A stretch of DNA of 64,000 nt from Poecilobothrus nobilitatus (taxonomy: Eukaryota; Arthropoda; Insecta; Diptera; Dolichopodidae), in NCBI GenBank assembly GCA_947095535.1, contig OX352774.1, positions 110,549,996 to 110,613,995 of the forward strand, written 5' to 3'. The notes beneath the pieces were generated by a model. It was given only the letters and a program-made list of their open reading frames with translations. It was not told the origin of the DNA and made no database searches. The position numbers and the translations under genes are program-made. Below, one piece after another: positions 50,801 through 63,306 of the stretch. The stretch's first letter is position 1. Each line of letters opens with the position of its first letter.

Positions 50801-51480
50801 CAATGTTGTATTTTTCTTTTCTTATATCTCTTGTTTTTCTTTTTCTGATTTAAACTCTGTTTAACCACTTTAGAATTCATTTAATTTTTTTGTTTTTTTT
50901 TTTTGGAATTTTTTTTATACATATTTGGAAATATTTTATATTATAATATCTATAAGTATAATTTTGGACTAGATATATTAACGTAAGAAGTAGAATATCC
51001 AAATATTGATATGGAATCTTTAAACGAAAAAAAAACTATAACAATCAACATTTGAAATGTCAAGTACTAAAAAAACTTCAATAAAATGACTCCTTTATAT
51101 TATCGCAAATTTTTAAAAATTTGTCTGCTATTTTCTTTGCCATTTAATTTAAATTATGAGATTGTATTATAGATAATAACTAATTAGAAGATATTTAAAT
51201 GTAGACATACAGTTACAGCACATATACTGGCAATAATCCCTCTAAATTTGATGTGGTCAATTAAAAATCATTTAAATAAAATTAATCATCCTATTTTTGT
51301 TTTTAGTTCTAAAATTTATTAGTGCTAACACCTATACTTTACTTCAGTAACTTCTCCACTTTAATAACAAATTACTTATATTCAACCAATCCCAAAAAAG
51401 TTTAACCAATTACATCCCTCCTCTCTACAGAATAATTGCTTTCACTAAAGGTTAAAAAAAAGTTATGAAATTAATAATTA
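47890..51480. other. Intergenic DNA, one doubtful open frame
   Basis: This is mostly AT-rich sequence with no repeats recognised. An 88-codon frame at 48814-49080 (+) has a less skewed composition than most (FTPTRFPESTHKYCQKTRSS and on) but resembles no family known to me and has no splice or promoter support. It may be the trace of a transposon. Confidence 0.4.
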
Positions 51481-51483
51481 TTT

Positions 51484-51650
51484 TCGAACTCAAGAACAGG
51501 TAGGCGTGCTGTTGACTTCTTTGACTGAAAAATGGAACCGGAAATGTTGTCAAACCAATATTATATTCCTCTAGATATATTCAAAGCCTTTGACTGCGTT
51601 TTTATAAAACTCTGTTAAGAAACCTTGAAAGAATTTGTTTTAGTAATATT
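51484..51650 (+). pseudogene. Non-LTR reverse transcriptase fragment, motif A region
   Basis: One frame gives VGVLLTSLTEKWNRKC and another gives IPLDIFKAFDCVFIKL. These match the '...LLT..T..W.......' lead-in and the motif A 'LDISKAFDRVWH' of LINE polymerases. Two or more frame changes and stops lie within 170 bases, so this is a decayed piece. It covers a different part of the polymerase from the remnant at 47145 and may or may not be the same element type. Confidence 0.7.
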
Positions 51651-52599
51651 TTTGTCTTGTTCTTACACGTTCTTATACATCCGTCTTAAATACAGGTAAA
51701 TATGTATTTATCGTTATCTCGTATTTACAGAAATTTTGTCCTTAACATACGTATAGAAACTAGATCCGCTGTCATATAAATTATTAGAACGAATGAGGAT
51801 ATATAATTTCAAAATATACAATCTCCAGCGCAGAACCTAAAGTAAAACTTTATCTGCTAGTTCGAATAATTAAATTCAACCAGAACTTTACAACATACAT
51901 AGATCAATCTTACAATCTGCAACATCAAATTTTTTGTACATACTGTCAACTTAGTTATGTAAATTCTACATTTAAACTTCAATGTTATTACTATTACATT
52001 AAGGTTTATGATATCATTTCCATTCCATTCAAAAATAATTATTAAAAACTATAAAAGTTTTCATTTTAGTTATTCCGTTTCTAAATTTTTATTGACACTT
52101 AAAAAAATATTAAAAATAGGAAGATTTGTCGATAATTCCATATAATAAAAAAACAAGGCATATGCATATTTCGGGAATATTAACAGAATACAACAGCCTA
52201 AAAAAATGAATCACAATTTAATCTAAACAAAAAAAGAAGATTACAATATATTTTTTTTTATTATATTTACAATTCTTGACACTAAAATTGAATCTTGAAA
52301 AATGAATAAATTCTTAATGACTTGTACTGGTTTTTAAGTCTTTAAAATAATTTCAATAAATTCTAATTTTTAAGTAATGAAACATATTATAGGATATTTT
52401 GCTAAATTAAAATAAAAATTTGTCGAAAATTAATTAATATTTAGGTACATTGATAAAACCCTTTCCAATAAGAATGAAAAAATAAAAAAGACTTAAATTT
52501 TAATTAACATTTTCCTTGGATCACTAATAATTATAACTGCTACAGTGACAGTTAAACTGTTTTCAATTATTACCTCAAATCAGAAAGGCGTTCGGACTG
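51651..52599. other. Intergenic DNA, nothing recognised
   Basis: AT-rich DNA. No gene or repeat recognised. Confidence 0.5.
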
Positions 52600-52860
52600 A
52601 TAGCGAAATAGTATCATCATAAAAGCCGTATTCGTTCTTTACTCACAGTTCCACTCTTAATTTCAAAATGAATACGTCCTTGTTCATTCTCTCCTTTCCA
52701 ATCTGCATACTTCATACTTATATTGTATTAGCAGTTAGGAGATTCATCCTATTATATTGGCTAGAGAGGGATATGAGTTTAGTCAGTAAGAATTTAACCC
52801 TATCTAGGAGGTATTCTCTGTGTCTTTGGAAGGTTCCCTCCTTCCTTAAGAAAAAAAAGC
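52600..52860 (-). repeat. Family R dispersed repeat, copy 3
   Basis: The reverse complement reads GGAACCTTCCAAAGACAC, CTTACTGACTAAACTCATAT, TCTAGCCAATATAATAGG and TCCTAACTGCTAATACAATA, aligning along its length with copy 2 at 45606-45830, including the T-run before it. The open frame at 52668-52928 (+) is antisense to the repeat and is not a gene. Confidence 0.7.
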
Positions 52861-52929
52861 AGCATTTGATTAGTTACGATACTATGGTGAATTGTCATTT
52901 TGTCATGATGTTTGAAACAGACAATTAAA

Positions 52930-55578
52930 ACTTTAATACATACTTAATAAAAATCTCAGTAATCATTTAAGTGAAAGGACACTACATAACGTAATACCCT
53001 GTATAATATTAAACTAATGGTGAATGTCGCGACAAGTGACGACATGATATATATATTACCTGGCCTAAATGTCAAACAAGGTCCTTGTCTGCTTTTATCC
53101 AATAGACTGTTGGATTTATCTAAAAACTTGTTTATAATAACTTACTATACGAAACAGTTTAAAAATATCAAAATGATGCAATTTTTGCAGAGTGTTTATA
53201 AATACATATTTTTAAGTATGGTTTATACAGTGAAGTTTTCAAACTTTGTGTAACGATAATCAGTAGTTTATACAATTGCTTAACTAAAAGTTCAACAGTT
53301 GATGGCCTAATGCTAAACATATATTTTATAAACAAGTTCTTGAACAAGTTTATTATTGTATGCGCTGTCTATATATAAGCGAAAAATTACTTAAAGCAAA
53401 CTTATGTTTTAATGTATGATTCTTATATTGAAATTATAAATCTTAAAACTAATACATACATGTATATATTTTACATAAATATATTAAAATTACCTTCGAA
53501 AGACATAGGCATAACATATTGCACTATTAGAACGACAACATATTTTTCTAAATTAAAAATTTTTGATTGAAATCGCGATGTACATTATATCACCTACATA
53601 TGTAATATATAAATACGTTACATATACTTATACATATCAATATATTATATATAAAAACACTTGTAACACTTGATGTAATTTGAATAATTTATAATAAAAG
53701 AATAATAAATAATTTCTAGAAACTCTTTTATTTTTATTTGTTCCATTTGCTTTGATTAAAGTTTTTTAAAACTAAAATTAACAGTACAGTTGCGATTTTA
53801 TGAACTAGGTATAGGAGTACTTCATCAAATATAAACCAAGTAGTATGAAAAACTAAAGGTTTTTAAAGGCAAACAACATTTAGTAAGGCATTGTAAGTAA
53901 ATTAAATTTGTAATTCGAAAATTGCAATTTTTTTTAAAGGTTTTTCTATAAAGAAAATTAAGAAAAAATTAAAAGACACTTTCATCAATTTTAATCAAAC
54001 ACTTTAAAATTAAGAAAAGATATAACATATTATGTTAAAAGAGAATGTTTGGCCTTTAATTTCGGCATTTTAACTTTGGAAAATTTTCACTAGCGTCCGA
54101 CACAAATATCCAAATGGTTTTAAAAAAAAGGTTTTTTTTTTTTAAAGAATTGCGAAAATAGGGATGCGGTCACAAATTTTTTAAATTATTAATATCAGAT
54201 AATAGTAAATTCAACTGTTATATTTCAAAAAAATTATGTTATTTTAGCATTAAATTTAATTCCCCATTGTTTGGCACTCTTATATTGAAAATAACCAGTA
54301 TAGATCTCGACTTAAAACTATTTAAACATATAGGGTTTTTCCAACTTTGTGAAGCTGCAATTGCTCGTCGCGTAATGTTACATAAAAAAGCACTTTTACA
54401 ATAGTTACTTAATTTTTTTAAATCTCTCTACATCTAAAATTAATTAAGAAATTTAAATTTTTTTACTTTATTTCAATTTTCAAAATGATTAAAAGCTTTA
54501 AACTGTTCCGATTGAAAGTAAAACGGTCAAAGTAAAAAATGAAAATGTTTACAAAGGATTAAATAAACACACCTGTCTCCATCATTACTTAAATACAGTC
54601 ATTACTTTCTTCCTCTTTTCGAAAATATTTTTTATTATCTCTTGAATGAAATACTAGCCCTATAATGTCAGTCATAAATGTTGAAACTAAAATAAATACT
54701 AGTATTTTGTTCTTTTATTAAACTTTTTATTCGGAATTTAAGAAAAATTCTAATTTACCTTTTGATCAATTCTTTATTTACAACGAAAGTGTCATTTCTA
54801 ATTTTCGTATTTTTTATTAATTTATTCATGTAGTTTTTTTTTATTATTTAATGTCGAAAACAATATGGTTCGTATCATCAATCGTTTTCATCATGATTTC
54901 ACAAAATTTTAATTTATAAAAGATTATAGATTGACATACAGAACTTTCAGAAAACAGACTCATTATTACAAAAATTTTCTATACATAGTTAATAATAATG
55001 AGATTTGACTGTACTTTCTACATTTAAATATGATATGGTTTTGCAAATAAGTAATTTTTTACATTTTAACAATTTTTAAATTTCAAACAAAACATTAATA
55101 TAATATGAAAAATGAATACAGAGAAGTATTTGCACATTTATATGAGCTGAAATAAAGAGACTTCAAAAGAAAGGCGTTTTAATAACTCTATCTTAAGTTC
55201 ATTTCAAATCATATATACATACCTACGTATGTACTTTATAAATTGTTATAGTTATTGCATTTTCTTTTTTATTTTACGTTTATTTTACTTTCATAATATG
55301 TATACATAAGTATATACATGATAGCATATGTATATAGTATGTATTAAATATAAAAGTATTAAAAAAGGAAGGACGACATATCACAAAAGTTATTTCGCAA
55401 AAAATATTTTCATCATAAGAGTTTTCCTATAAAAGTACATTTTACAAAAGACAGATTGCAAATATTACGAACATTTTGCCGCAAATGGACATTTAAACAA
55501 GAATACATTTTATAAAACGCTATATTATGTATTTATATACCTATAGGTATATATGAATATAAGTATATGTATGTATAT
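52930..55578. other. Intergenic DNA, nothing firm
   Basis: AT-rich DNA. A weak resemblance to F1 lies near 54335-54400 (GGGTTTTTCCAACTTTGTG, GCTGCAATTGCTCG). The frame at 53017-53253 (+) has no support. Confidence 0.45.
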
Positions 55579-55805
55579 GCCTTTTATTTCCATAGGCGTG
55601 GTTGCAAATGTCGTAACAGGGAATTATTCTTACAATGTGTATGGGATTCGAAGAAAATTTACACCAGCCTTTTATTTCTATAGGCGTGGTTGCAAATGTC
55701 GTAACAGGGAATTATTCTTACAATGTGTATGGGATTTGAAGCTACACTCCCTCGGTGTTTACAGCGTATTTTATATGTTATTATCCACTAGGCCACAGAA
55801 GCCTC
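55579..55805 (-). mobile_element. tRNA-derived SINE with an 88-bp internal duplication
   Basis: The minus-strand head is at 55805 (GGAGGCTTCTGTGGCCTAGT, with box A), and the body contains ACGACATTTGCAACCACGCC. The stretch from 55579 is repeated directly from 55667, period 88, with only a few differences. Otherwise the order matches the SINE at 31735-31906. Box B is recognisable as TTCGAATCCC in the copy at 55649-55658. Confidence 0.8.
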
Positions 55806-55809
55806 CAGT

Positions 55810-57030
55810 TTTCTCTTGAGAAATCAAATATTTACACTTTTCCGTAATGTGAACCATAATGTATGTGTATCGTCTTTTTGTTAAAACTTTTTTTGTTTAT
55901 CATTTTTGTTAAACGGATTTTTTGTTAGAAGTCCAGTTTTTTGTCAAAATGGAAAATTTTCGAAATGGTTTTTTTATAAAACAACTTTTAATGAAAGATG
56001 TTTTTTAAATAAAGTATAGGTACCTATTGTACCATATCCTTATTATAAGAATATGAAAATAATTTGCATTTTGTTTTTCAATTTTTTGTAATATAAAACA
56101 TATTGAATATTGTTAAATTCTATTATATATTCTAAATTGTATATATGTAAGAGAATGGTATGTAGTTAAATTATATTTTATTATTTAAAAAATAAAAAGT
56201 AGTAAAAATAATAATAATAATAAAATAGATAAAATCATATGTATAGATTTATATAATATTATGTAATAAAAAACATTTAAAAAAAATAATAAACAAAAAA
56301 AAAAATGTAAATTTTTAAAAGTCACGTATGTTAAAATTCATTTGTTTTTTATCTATCATTCAGCTTCAGAAAATTACTACATATGTATAAAAAATGAAAT
56401 AGAATATCATATGAATATATATTTTTTTTTTAAATATCTATTGTTATCCTTTTTAATAAGTTGAATCAAATAACAATTTATTATAGTTATTTTTCTTTTA
56501 GTTGTTTTGTAAAATAAATAAAACACAAATTTTTTTTTCCAAAAATTAAAGTATGTAGTTCTCAAATTTTATAAAATAAATTTTTCGAACAGGAGTAATG
56601 AAATACCCCTATATGACTGCAAATTTGAAAAAAAACTTTTTATGTATTTAACATTTATTTGATTTGTATATGAAGTAAGTCTGAAACATTTTTACCATTT
56701 TTGCTTTAATTCTAAACTAAGTATGAAAAAATACTAACAATATTGCAAATACAATGAAAATAAAAAGGAATAAATTACATAAAAATTAAAATAATAGCAA
56801 TTATGTACCTATGTATATTACTGCTGGATTAACCTACATACAAGCAAACTAAGCACTTGTTTAGGGCATCATGATAATTGGGGGCACCGCAGAAATACTG
56901 CAACGACGAACAGTCTCATTTTTTCCTAGAGTAAAAAACTTTCATGCAAATGAAGACAAATGTACTCCGCGTCTTCCCAAGATACGGGGGCTTATCTTAA
57001 ATTTTTTTTGTTTAGTGTATTTCCCCACCG
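55810..57030. other. Intergenic DNA, nothing recognised
   Basis: AT-rich DNA with an (AAT)n tract near 56207-56222. The frames at 56871-57068 and 56960-57199 overlap the SINE and are not supported. Confidence 0.5.
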
Positions 57031-57179
57031 GAAATTACACAGCCTTTCCTTTTCAGGCGTTGCTGTAAATATCGAAAGGGAGAATTATACTTACGACGTG
57101 TTTGGGATTCGAACCCACACTCCCACGGTGTTTTACAACATATTTCATACGCTCTTACGCCCTAGACAACAGAGGTCCC
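57031..57179 (-). mobile_element. tRNA-derived SINE
   Basis: On the minus strand it starts GGGACCTCTGTTGTCTAGGG at 57179 and reaches a clear box B, GGTTCGAATCC. The body CCTGAAAAGGAAAGGCTGTG follows. It is the best-preserved head of this subfamily for box B, although box A is mutated. Confidence 0.78.
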
Positions 57180-58149
57180 GTTTCTTAAGTTGTTTATGAA
57201 AATGCCTGAAATTATTCATATAAATATAAAATTTCGCAAATGTGGTATGTTTTTTTTTTAGATGGCATTTTGACGATTAGTGTCAATAACTTTACATCGC
57301 CAAACTTTAAGATTGCGTTCACGATGGCAAATCTAAAATTTTGTTAATTTTTTTTTTTTTAAGTGCTTAGTGCATACATGGGTTTTAATCCGATCCTGCT
57401 ATATATATAATATTTTAATTTTTGACCAGGCAGTCTTAAATTATATAAGATTAGTAGTAGTACTCGTATTGAAGCTATATACAGATCAAACAGTCATTTA
57501 TTTAATTTCATTAAAAAAAGGAGAGAAGACTTTATTGCTATGCGTTTATAAGGGTTAATAAGGAGATATGATTATTGAATACACCTAAAAAAATACATTA
57601 ACTTTTATTATATTAGTATTAACTTTGAACAGAGGTGCATAATTTCACATTGCAGCACAGACTATAATTTTAACATCAAGAAAATGGTGGCACAAAACCG
57701 TATCTTTAATCTATTTTCTTTCAATATAAATGCAGAATAAATTTTAAAATAGAGGGAATAGAAAATTTAAAAATAGTGAAGTGAAAAAAAATAAATAAAA
57801 TGTGATGATGCTGAAAATGAAGAAATAAAACAAAGTTCGTGATCATATAAACGAAAAACCTGCATATAATGCATAAAATATTATATTAACAAGCTGGACC
57901 ACATGCCGCAGTTATATTTATTTAATGTATTAATAAAATAATAATAATGTATTAACAAATTGAAATGAAAATATTTTATTGAAAAAGATAGTTAAAAAAG
58001 AAGGTACCTAAGTGTTATGTAGAAAAATAATATTATGTACATATGTATATAAAAAAACATATTGGTATTAAATGCTAACAGATCCGAAAAAATAAACTGC
58101 AACAAAGTTGAACTATAATAAAGTGATTTAGTATTTTTTTTTTTTTAGT
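57180..58149. other. Intergenic DNA, nothing recognised
   Basis: AT-rich DNA with no supported frame. Confidence 0.5.
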
Positions 58150-58219
58150 GCACTTCTCTGCCACATAAATGTAACAAGGAAATTACACAGCCTTTCCTTT
58201 TCAGGCGTGGCTTAACATG
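58150..58219 (-). mobile_element. SINE 3'-end fragment
   Basis: AATTACACAGCCTTTCCTTT and TCAGGCGTGGCTTAACATGT match the 3' body of the SINE copies at 31735 and 57031; the tRNA-like head is missing. A poly(T) run lies just to the left. Confidence 0.7.
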
Positions 58220-59908
58220 TCAGTAAATTGTTTAAAAGTAGTGTAGAATTAGTACGTCATTTGAATAATCTTCACTTAAACTTTCAATGAAATTCTTTAA
58301 CTATAACCATGATTTTTAGCATTTGTTCTTATGAAATTTAAAATACTTTACCTAAAAATTGTGGTAATGCATCATATTAATGAATATCAGTAAAAATATC
58401 ATAAAGAAAAGACTACAAAACCCTAATACTCATAAAATCATAATCAAACTAACATTTTTACCTTGCATTTTCGGAACTCTGACAGTTGCAATACTAACAA
58501 ATTTATACAAAGATACATCAAAAATTATTTAAAAATTTCATTAATATTTGTTTACATCCAATTTTAAGATGAAAGTACGTGAGCCATACTAAAAATTTGA
58601 AAGAGCCAAACGCTATTTTGGCCACTGTAGAAATTGGGACGTTATATGAAACAAAAAATTTATTGTATGCTGATAATATGTATTTTGTGCTTTTCTATCA
58701 GACAAGATATATTGTTTTTTCAGTGAAATATCCTAATTAACTTTATAAGTCATAATTTACAGAGAATTATTTATTAATAAATGATTATAAAATGATAAAT
58801 TAGCATATATATCAGTTATATATGCTAATATGCTAATTTATCTAGTAGTTTAGCACGTTATTATTTATATTACTCTGTACTTTTTTACAGACATTCTCGA
58901 AATTGGCTCAAATTTCTTGTAATTTTTTTTAATTAAGTAGAGTAGAATGAAATATTAAAAGCGTGACCGATTCCAAATTGTATATTCTTTCTAAATATTA
59001 TTTGCTCTCGAATAAATGAGATAATGGTATTACCCCCCCAAGGGCACTTGGACAAATTGGATATCAGAAACTGATCGTCATGATTAAAGAGAATTCATAT
59101 TAATTAAAGATAATCTGGTTTCATATGCAAAAAAAGCTGATGGATTGGTCGAAAGTAACTTCCAATTTCATTTTTGGATTGATTCAATACAAAAAATATA
59201 TGAACGATAGAGTGAATCAATTTGGCATGCACATTAAAGAATTGGTAGTTACTATCTAATAAAAATATTTTTCTCATATATGGGTCAAAATTTTTTAGAT
59301 CAACGGATGATGCAACCGATTAGATTAGTTTTGTTAGCAATAAAATTATAATTAAATAATAATTATTATTAAAAGCTAGATTTGTTTCTAAATTATGAAA
59401 TCACATTTTTTAATAGATTTTTTAAATAGGTTTAAGTAATTCAGAAAATTTATTTTTTAGTAAAAAATGGTAAAATATATGATAAAATTTTAATAATAAA
59501 ACGAGTATTTAAGACAATTAATTTTTTTCTTTTTATTTATTTTCTAAATATGAAATGTTTTATAATGAATACACATATAACTAATCACAAAAAAATTTCC
59601 AATAATACATAAATATTCAAATATTTTATACATATATAAATTTTTTAAATACGACGTTTATAAATACGATACGATTTAAATTTGAGATTTTATTTTGAAA
59701 AAAAAGATTCAAATTATCATTTTTTTCATTTTACCTAACTACATTCGCTATATAAATTTAAAAAAAAATAATATATAAATAAAAAAACTTAAAAAATATA
59801 AAAAAAATTAAAAAAAAAAAAATTTGAGCATTTTTGGTACTTAATAAATAATTTATAATAATATTTGCACAACACAATGAGATAATAACTATATGAATAT
59901 ATATATGA

Positions 59909-59940
<32 letters not shown>

Positions 59941-60797
59941 GTCTTTAATATTAACTAAAACGTCTTTCGAATAATTAAAGCCTTTTAGGTTATAAAAAGC
60001 GTTAAAGCAATTAAAAAAAAAATAGGCCATAAATAAAATGAGATTAAAATATAGTTACAAATGTATTTTCTTTGGTTTAAATTTCAAAATAAATTTAACT
60101 AAAATTTTTAACTAAATATTTCTGATTATTTTTAATAAATAAATAAACAGAAAGTGACATATATTCATTAATGTTATTAACTTTTGTACCATTTAGTCAT
60201 TTAGAACTAAAATTATATTCTTAATTTAATTTGTCTCATTTCAAACTATGCCCTTAAATTAAATGGCATAATAAATCTAAAATATTAACTAAAAAATAAA
60301 CAAAAAAATCAAACAAAATTATTAGAACACACAAGTAACAAATTTTTTTTCGATCATTTCGAACTTAGTGTTCTTTATATTCAATTTTTAGTCACATATA
60401 TATTAAATATTATTATTTAATTGAAAATAGTAGTTCATGGTTAAAGTTTTTAAATATGAATTATATGTTAAAATTAGGCAAATATTAATTCTGTAATTTA
60501 AGCAAAGAAATTCTTATTAAAACAGTTTTTCTTTTTTTTTTCAAAGTAATGCATTTATAAATATTGCTTGAGTTTTCTATTAAATTCTTCCTTTTAAATT
60601 TTAACATTAACATAATAATACAATATACGTTTTTAGAATTCGAAACGATCATATTATCTATATATTATAGATTTTCTATTAAAATCTAAATAAGAATATT
60701 ATTTTTTTTTGTAACTATAATTAACTAATTTTAGAAAAAATATTTGTGTTCTTTAATTTGTAAATTTTAAAAACATATATGGATATTCTATTATATT
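58220..60797. other. INPP5E downstream region
   Basis: AT-rich DNA with a TA tract at about 59892-59940 and small inverted TA-rich words near 58803-58842 (TTAGCATATA...TATATGCTAA). No gene recognised. The right-hand end should contain the INPP5E 3' UTR. Confidence 0.5.
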
Positions 60798-60906
60798 TTA
60801 TTGAATAGAACAAACAGCAGATGATCCCGTATATGAATGATTAAGTCGACGTCGCATTCCTTCTACATAAACATCTCGAAGAAATAAACCAGCAGCTAAT
60901 GGAATG
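60798..60906 (-). CDS. INPP5E: INPP5E terminal exon with CaaX box
   Basis: It reads [20 protein letters not shown] to the end VCSIQ and TAA at 60800-60798. CSIQ fits a farnesyltransferase CaaX site, as in vertebrate INPP5E, and would anchor the enzyme in membranes. An AATAAA overlaps the stop codon. Confidence 0.92.
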
Positions 60907-63306
60907 CTAAAATTAAAAAAAAAATTAATATATATTAAATTATATATTATAGAACATACGAATCAATGCCTGGTTTTATTGTATTTCGAAATAATGCCCA
61001 AACTGGTTTATGATCAGAAGTTGTAATTGATGGTACAGAATCATATGCAATACATGATAAAGGTGGTTCTGTATGTGGATGTGCAGATAAAAATCTATCT
61101 GGAACAACACTAGATCTCCTTAAAGTTAATGTTGGTTGACGATATTTGTATAAAATACGATCAGTATACGCTGGAGCCCTTTGTTTACTTGATGTATCAA
61201 ATTGTTGGGTACCAGGATCAAACTAAATTAAAAAAAAAAACATTCTAATATAAAAAAAAATAATTAACATAATATAGTACTTTATAAGTTGGTGGAAATG
61301 TAATATTCGCTTCCATGAAACCTTTAAAAGCTGCACCATCAGATAAAACGGATTTTAATTGATCAGTATGCATATAACCATGTGGTAAATGTGATGGTAG
61401 TGGAAATTTTGTTGTTTCAATCCATTTTAACAATTTCTCACGAGGTTCACTTAAACGGAAATTAAGATCACCACACCAAAATACGCTATCAAAATTCTGA
61501 GTTACATCTTTATTTTTATGTCTTATTTTTAAGTTTCTTGGCAAATCGAGAGCATGAATAATACGCTTAACATCCTGTACTCTTTCTTTGACTTTTTGTT
61601 GGTGTGCAGTTAAATGTGACGTAACAAATAACATAGATGTTCCGAATAAACAAAATGATATCGCAACAGCTCCTTTTGTACGAAAAGCTGTACCTGGACG
61701 AACTGATAAATTTGCTTCCTCTGGCACAGAACAAAACCATATTAAATCTCTTCGAATAAATACTGCTAAATGTAGAGTACCCAAATTAGCTGCATGAAAT
61801 AAAACATGAGATGGACCAAGAGTTTCTTGTAACGTAACTTCCCATTCGAAACGTTCTGGACAAGATTCTTGTGTACCGATAACTATTAAATCTGGAACGT
61901 GCTCCATACTTGCAGGCAAAACAAAGTCATTCATTTGCCTAAATTAAAAATTAGAAAACTTTCGAAATTATTATAAAATTTTAAAACTTATGTATACTTA
62001 CTTTGGAGGACTTTGTCCGTTCATATTCCATGTTCCAACAAAAATTGTTATTTCTTTATTTGGTAGTACTCTAGTTAGTTCTGATGCTCCAAGTAAAGAA
62101 CAACTTGCTAACCGATTAGCCAAAAAATTTCTAAAATTTTTTATCAAATTTAGGTATAACATTAAAAAAGTAATTTTATGCTGGTTTACCTTTCTCTGGC
62201 TTTTTCTGTTGGAATCAAATTTAAAACTTGAGCTGCCATTAGTGCTTGTCTTGCTAAATCAGTACTACCAGAATGAGAATTCTTTTGAAATGCTTGAAAT
62301 TGTTGTATACGATCAAAAGACAATGAACGATTTTGCTGAGAGCCTTTATTTGGAAATTCATTGTTTGATGCCGAAATATCTGGCGACGATAAATGCTGTT
62401 CAGCTAAAACTGTTCTTTCTGAAATGTTGTCATCATCAATACCATTTACATTTTTAATACTAAGGCTATTATCATCCTTTGGCGATTTTATTATATAAGC
62501 TTCATTGACTATTGGTTTACCAGGTGGTAACAATTTTAAACGTAATCTAGATCGACATGCAGTTATAGCTATTGCTCTCGGCTGTCCTTCATTAATACTT
62601 TGAGCACTTTGAATGGATTGAGTCGATGGTGAACTTTGTGAATGAAATGAATCTGATTTTTGAGGATTTATTGGAGTTTCGGGTGCACTATTAGTTTCTG
62701 TAACCTGAGCAAGTGGTGCTCTACCATCAGATGTAATACCATTTAAATTTAAAACCATATGTTCACGTAAAGCTATTTTAGTCTGTTCATTTAGAACATC
62801 AGGAATTGAATTATAACGTACACTAACTGCAGGTGATGATTGTTTTGCGTCACCAGCTTTGCAACATAAAGTAAATTGATGACTAAGACGATTATGTAAA
62901 TTACTTATATTATTTGATTTATTAGATAATTTCACACGTAAATTGACATTTGGACGAATATCACTATTATATAATGTTTCATTATTTGAGCTAATGTTTG
63001 TTATAGTATTTTCTTTTTTACATACTAAATTATTGTTATTATTATTATTATTATTATTATTGTTGCTACCTTTAACATTATTGTTATTATTATTATTATA
63101 TTTAGTTGCATTATTACCATTTTTTGGTAATTTATGATAATAATTTTCTGTATTATTAACTAATGATTGACTTTTACTTATACTTTTAGGCGAACATTTT
63201 GCAAACGATGTATCAGGCTTTGATTTTGGCCGCTGTATATTATTATAGTTTCCATAATTAACACATGAATCCGAAAGTTCTCCATCAGATAAAGGATGAG
63301 GTTCCA
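60798..63306 (-). CDS. INPP5E: Inositol polyphosphate 5-phosphatase, INPP5E class (five exons, 5' end incomplete)
   Basis: Exons on the minus strand are 63306-62190, 62130-62002, 61938-61281, 61222-60960 and 60906-60798, all GT-AG with matching phases. They give 758 residues when the split x|TG at 63306 is taken as Met 1. INPP5E removes the 5-phosphate from PI(4,5)P2 and PI(3,4,5)P3 at the ciliary membrane. The first 370 residues are Ser/Asn-rich and disordered. The phosphatase domain begins near 400: FVGTWNMNG (403-411), GTQE (437-440), TSHLTAH (522-528), FWCGDLNFR (569-577), PAYTDRIL (652-659) and SDHKPV (704-709). SIPLAAG and a final CSIQ (755-758), a farnesylation-type CaaX box, match the INPP5E layout. 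All metal- and phosphate-binding motifs are intact. The gene converges with LMX1 across about 38 kb. Confidence 0.93.
60960..61222 (-). CDS. INPP5E: INPP5E exon: catalytic C-terminal motifs
   Basis: It begins [20 protein letters not shown] and continues DRILYK, then [10 protein letters not shown]. The 5-phosphatase signature PAYTDRIL and the SDHKPV catalytic His are both intact. The donor is GATTC|GTATGT. Confidence 0.93.
61281..61938 (-). CDS. INPP5E: INPP5E exon: phosphatase core
   Basis: The exon carries [26 protein letters not shown], the signature [11 protein letters not shown] and ITFPPTYK. The acceptor is TTTTTAATTTAG; the donor AAA|GTACTA is weak at +3 to +5 but keeps the frame. Confidence 0.93.
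62002..62130 (-). CDS. INPP5E: INPP5E exon: start of phosphatase domain
   Basis: This exon is 129 bases long and reads [20 protein letters not shown], then [25 protein letters not shown] is the first conserved motif of the 5-phosphatase fold. The donor is CCAAA|GTAAGT. Confidence 0.92.
62190..63306 (-). CDS. INPP5E: INPP5E exon: disordered N-terminal region
   Basis: It starts after CTATTATAG at an acceptor, because the frame upstream reaches a stop with no ATG. The first two bases (TG) complete a codon begun in another exon. The exon includes two Asn runs (AAT/AAC), Ser/Gln-rich patches and [19 protein letters not shown], and ends GAAAG|GTAAAC. Confidence 0.9.

Noticed and set aside
52668..52928. 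86-codon + strand frame
   Set aside because: It is antisense to family R copy 3 and not conserved in the other copies.
61990..62457. 155-codon + strand frame
   Set aside because: It overlaps two INPP5E exons and their intron in antisense; the minus strand carries the motifs.
62943..63137. Leu-rich + strand frame across INPP5E
   Set aside because: It is the antisense of the Asn runs of INPP5E.
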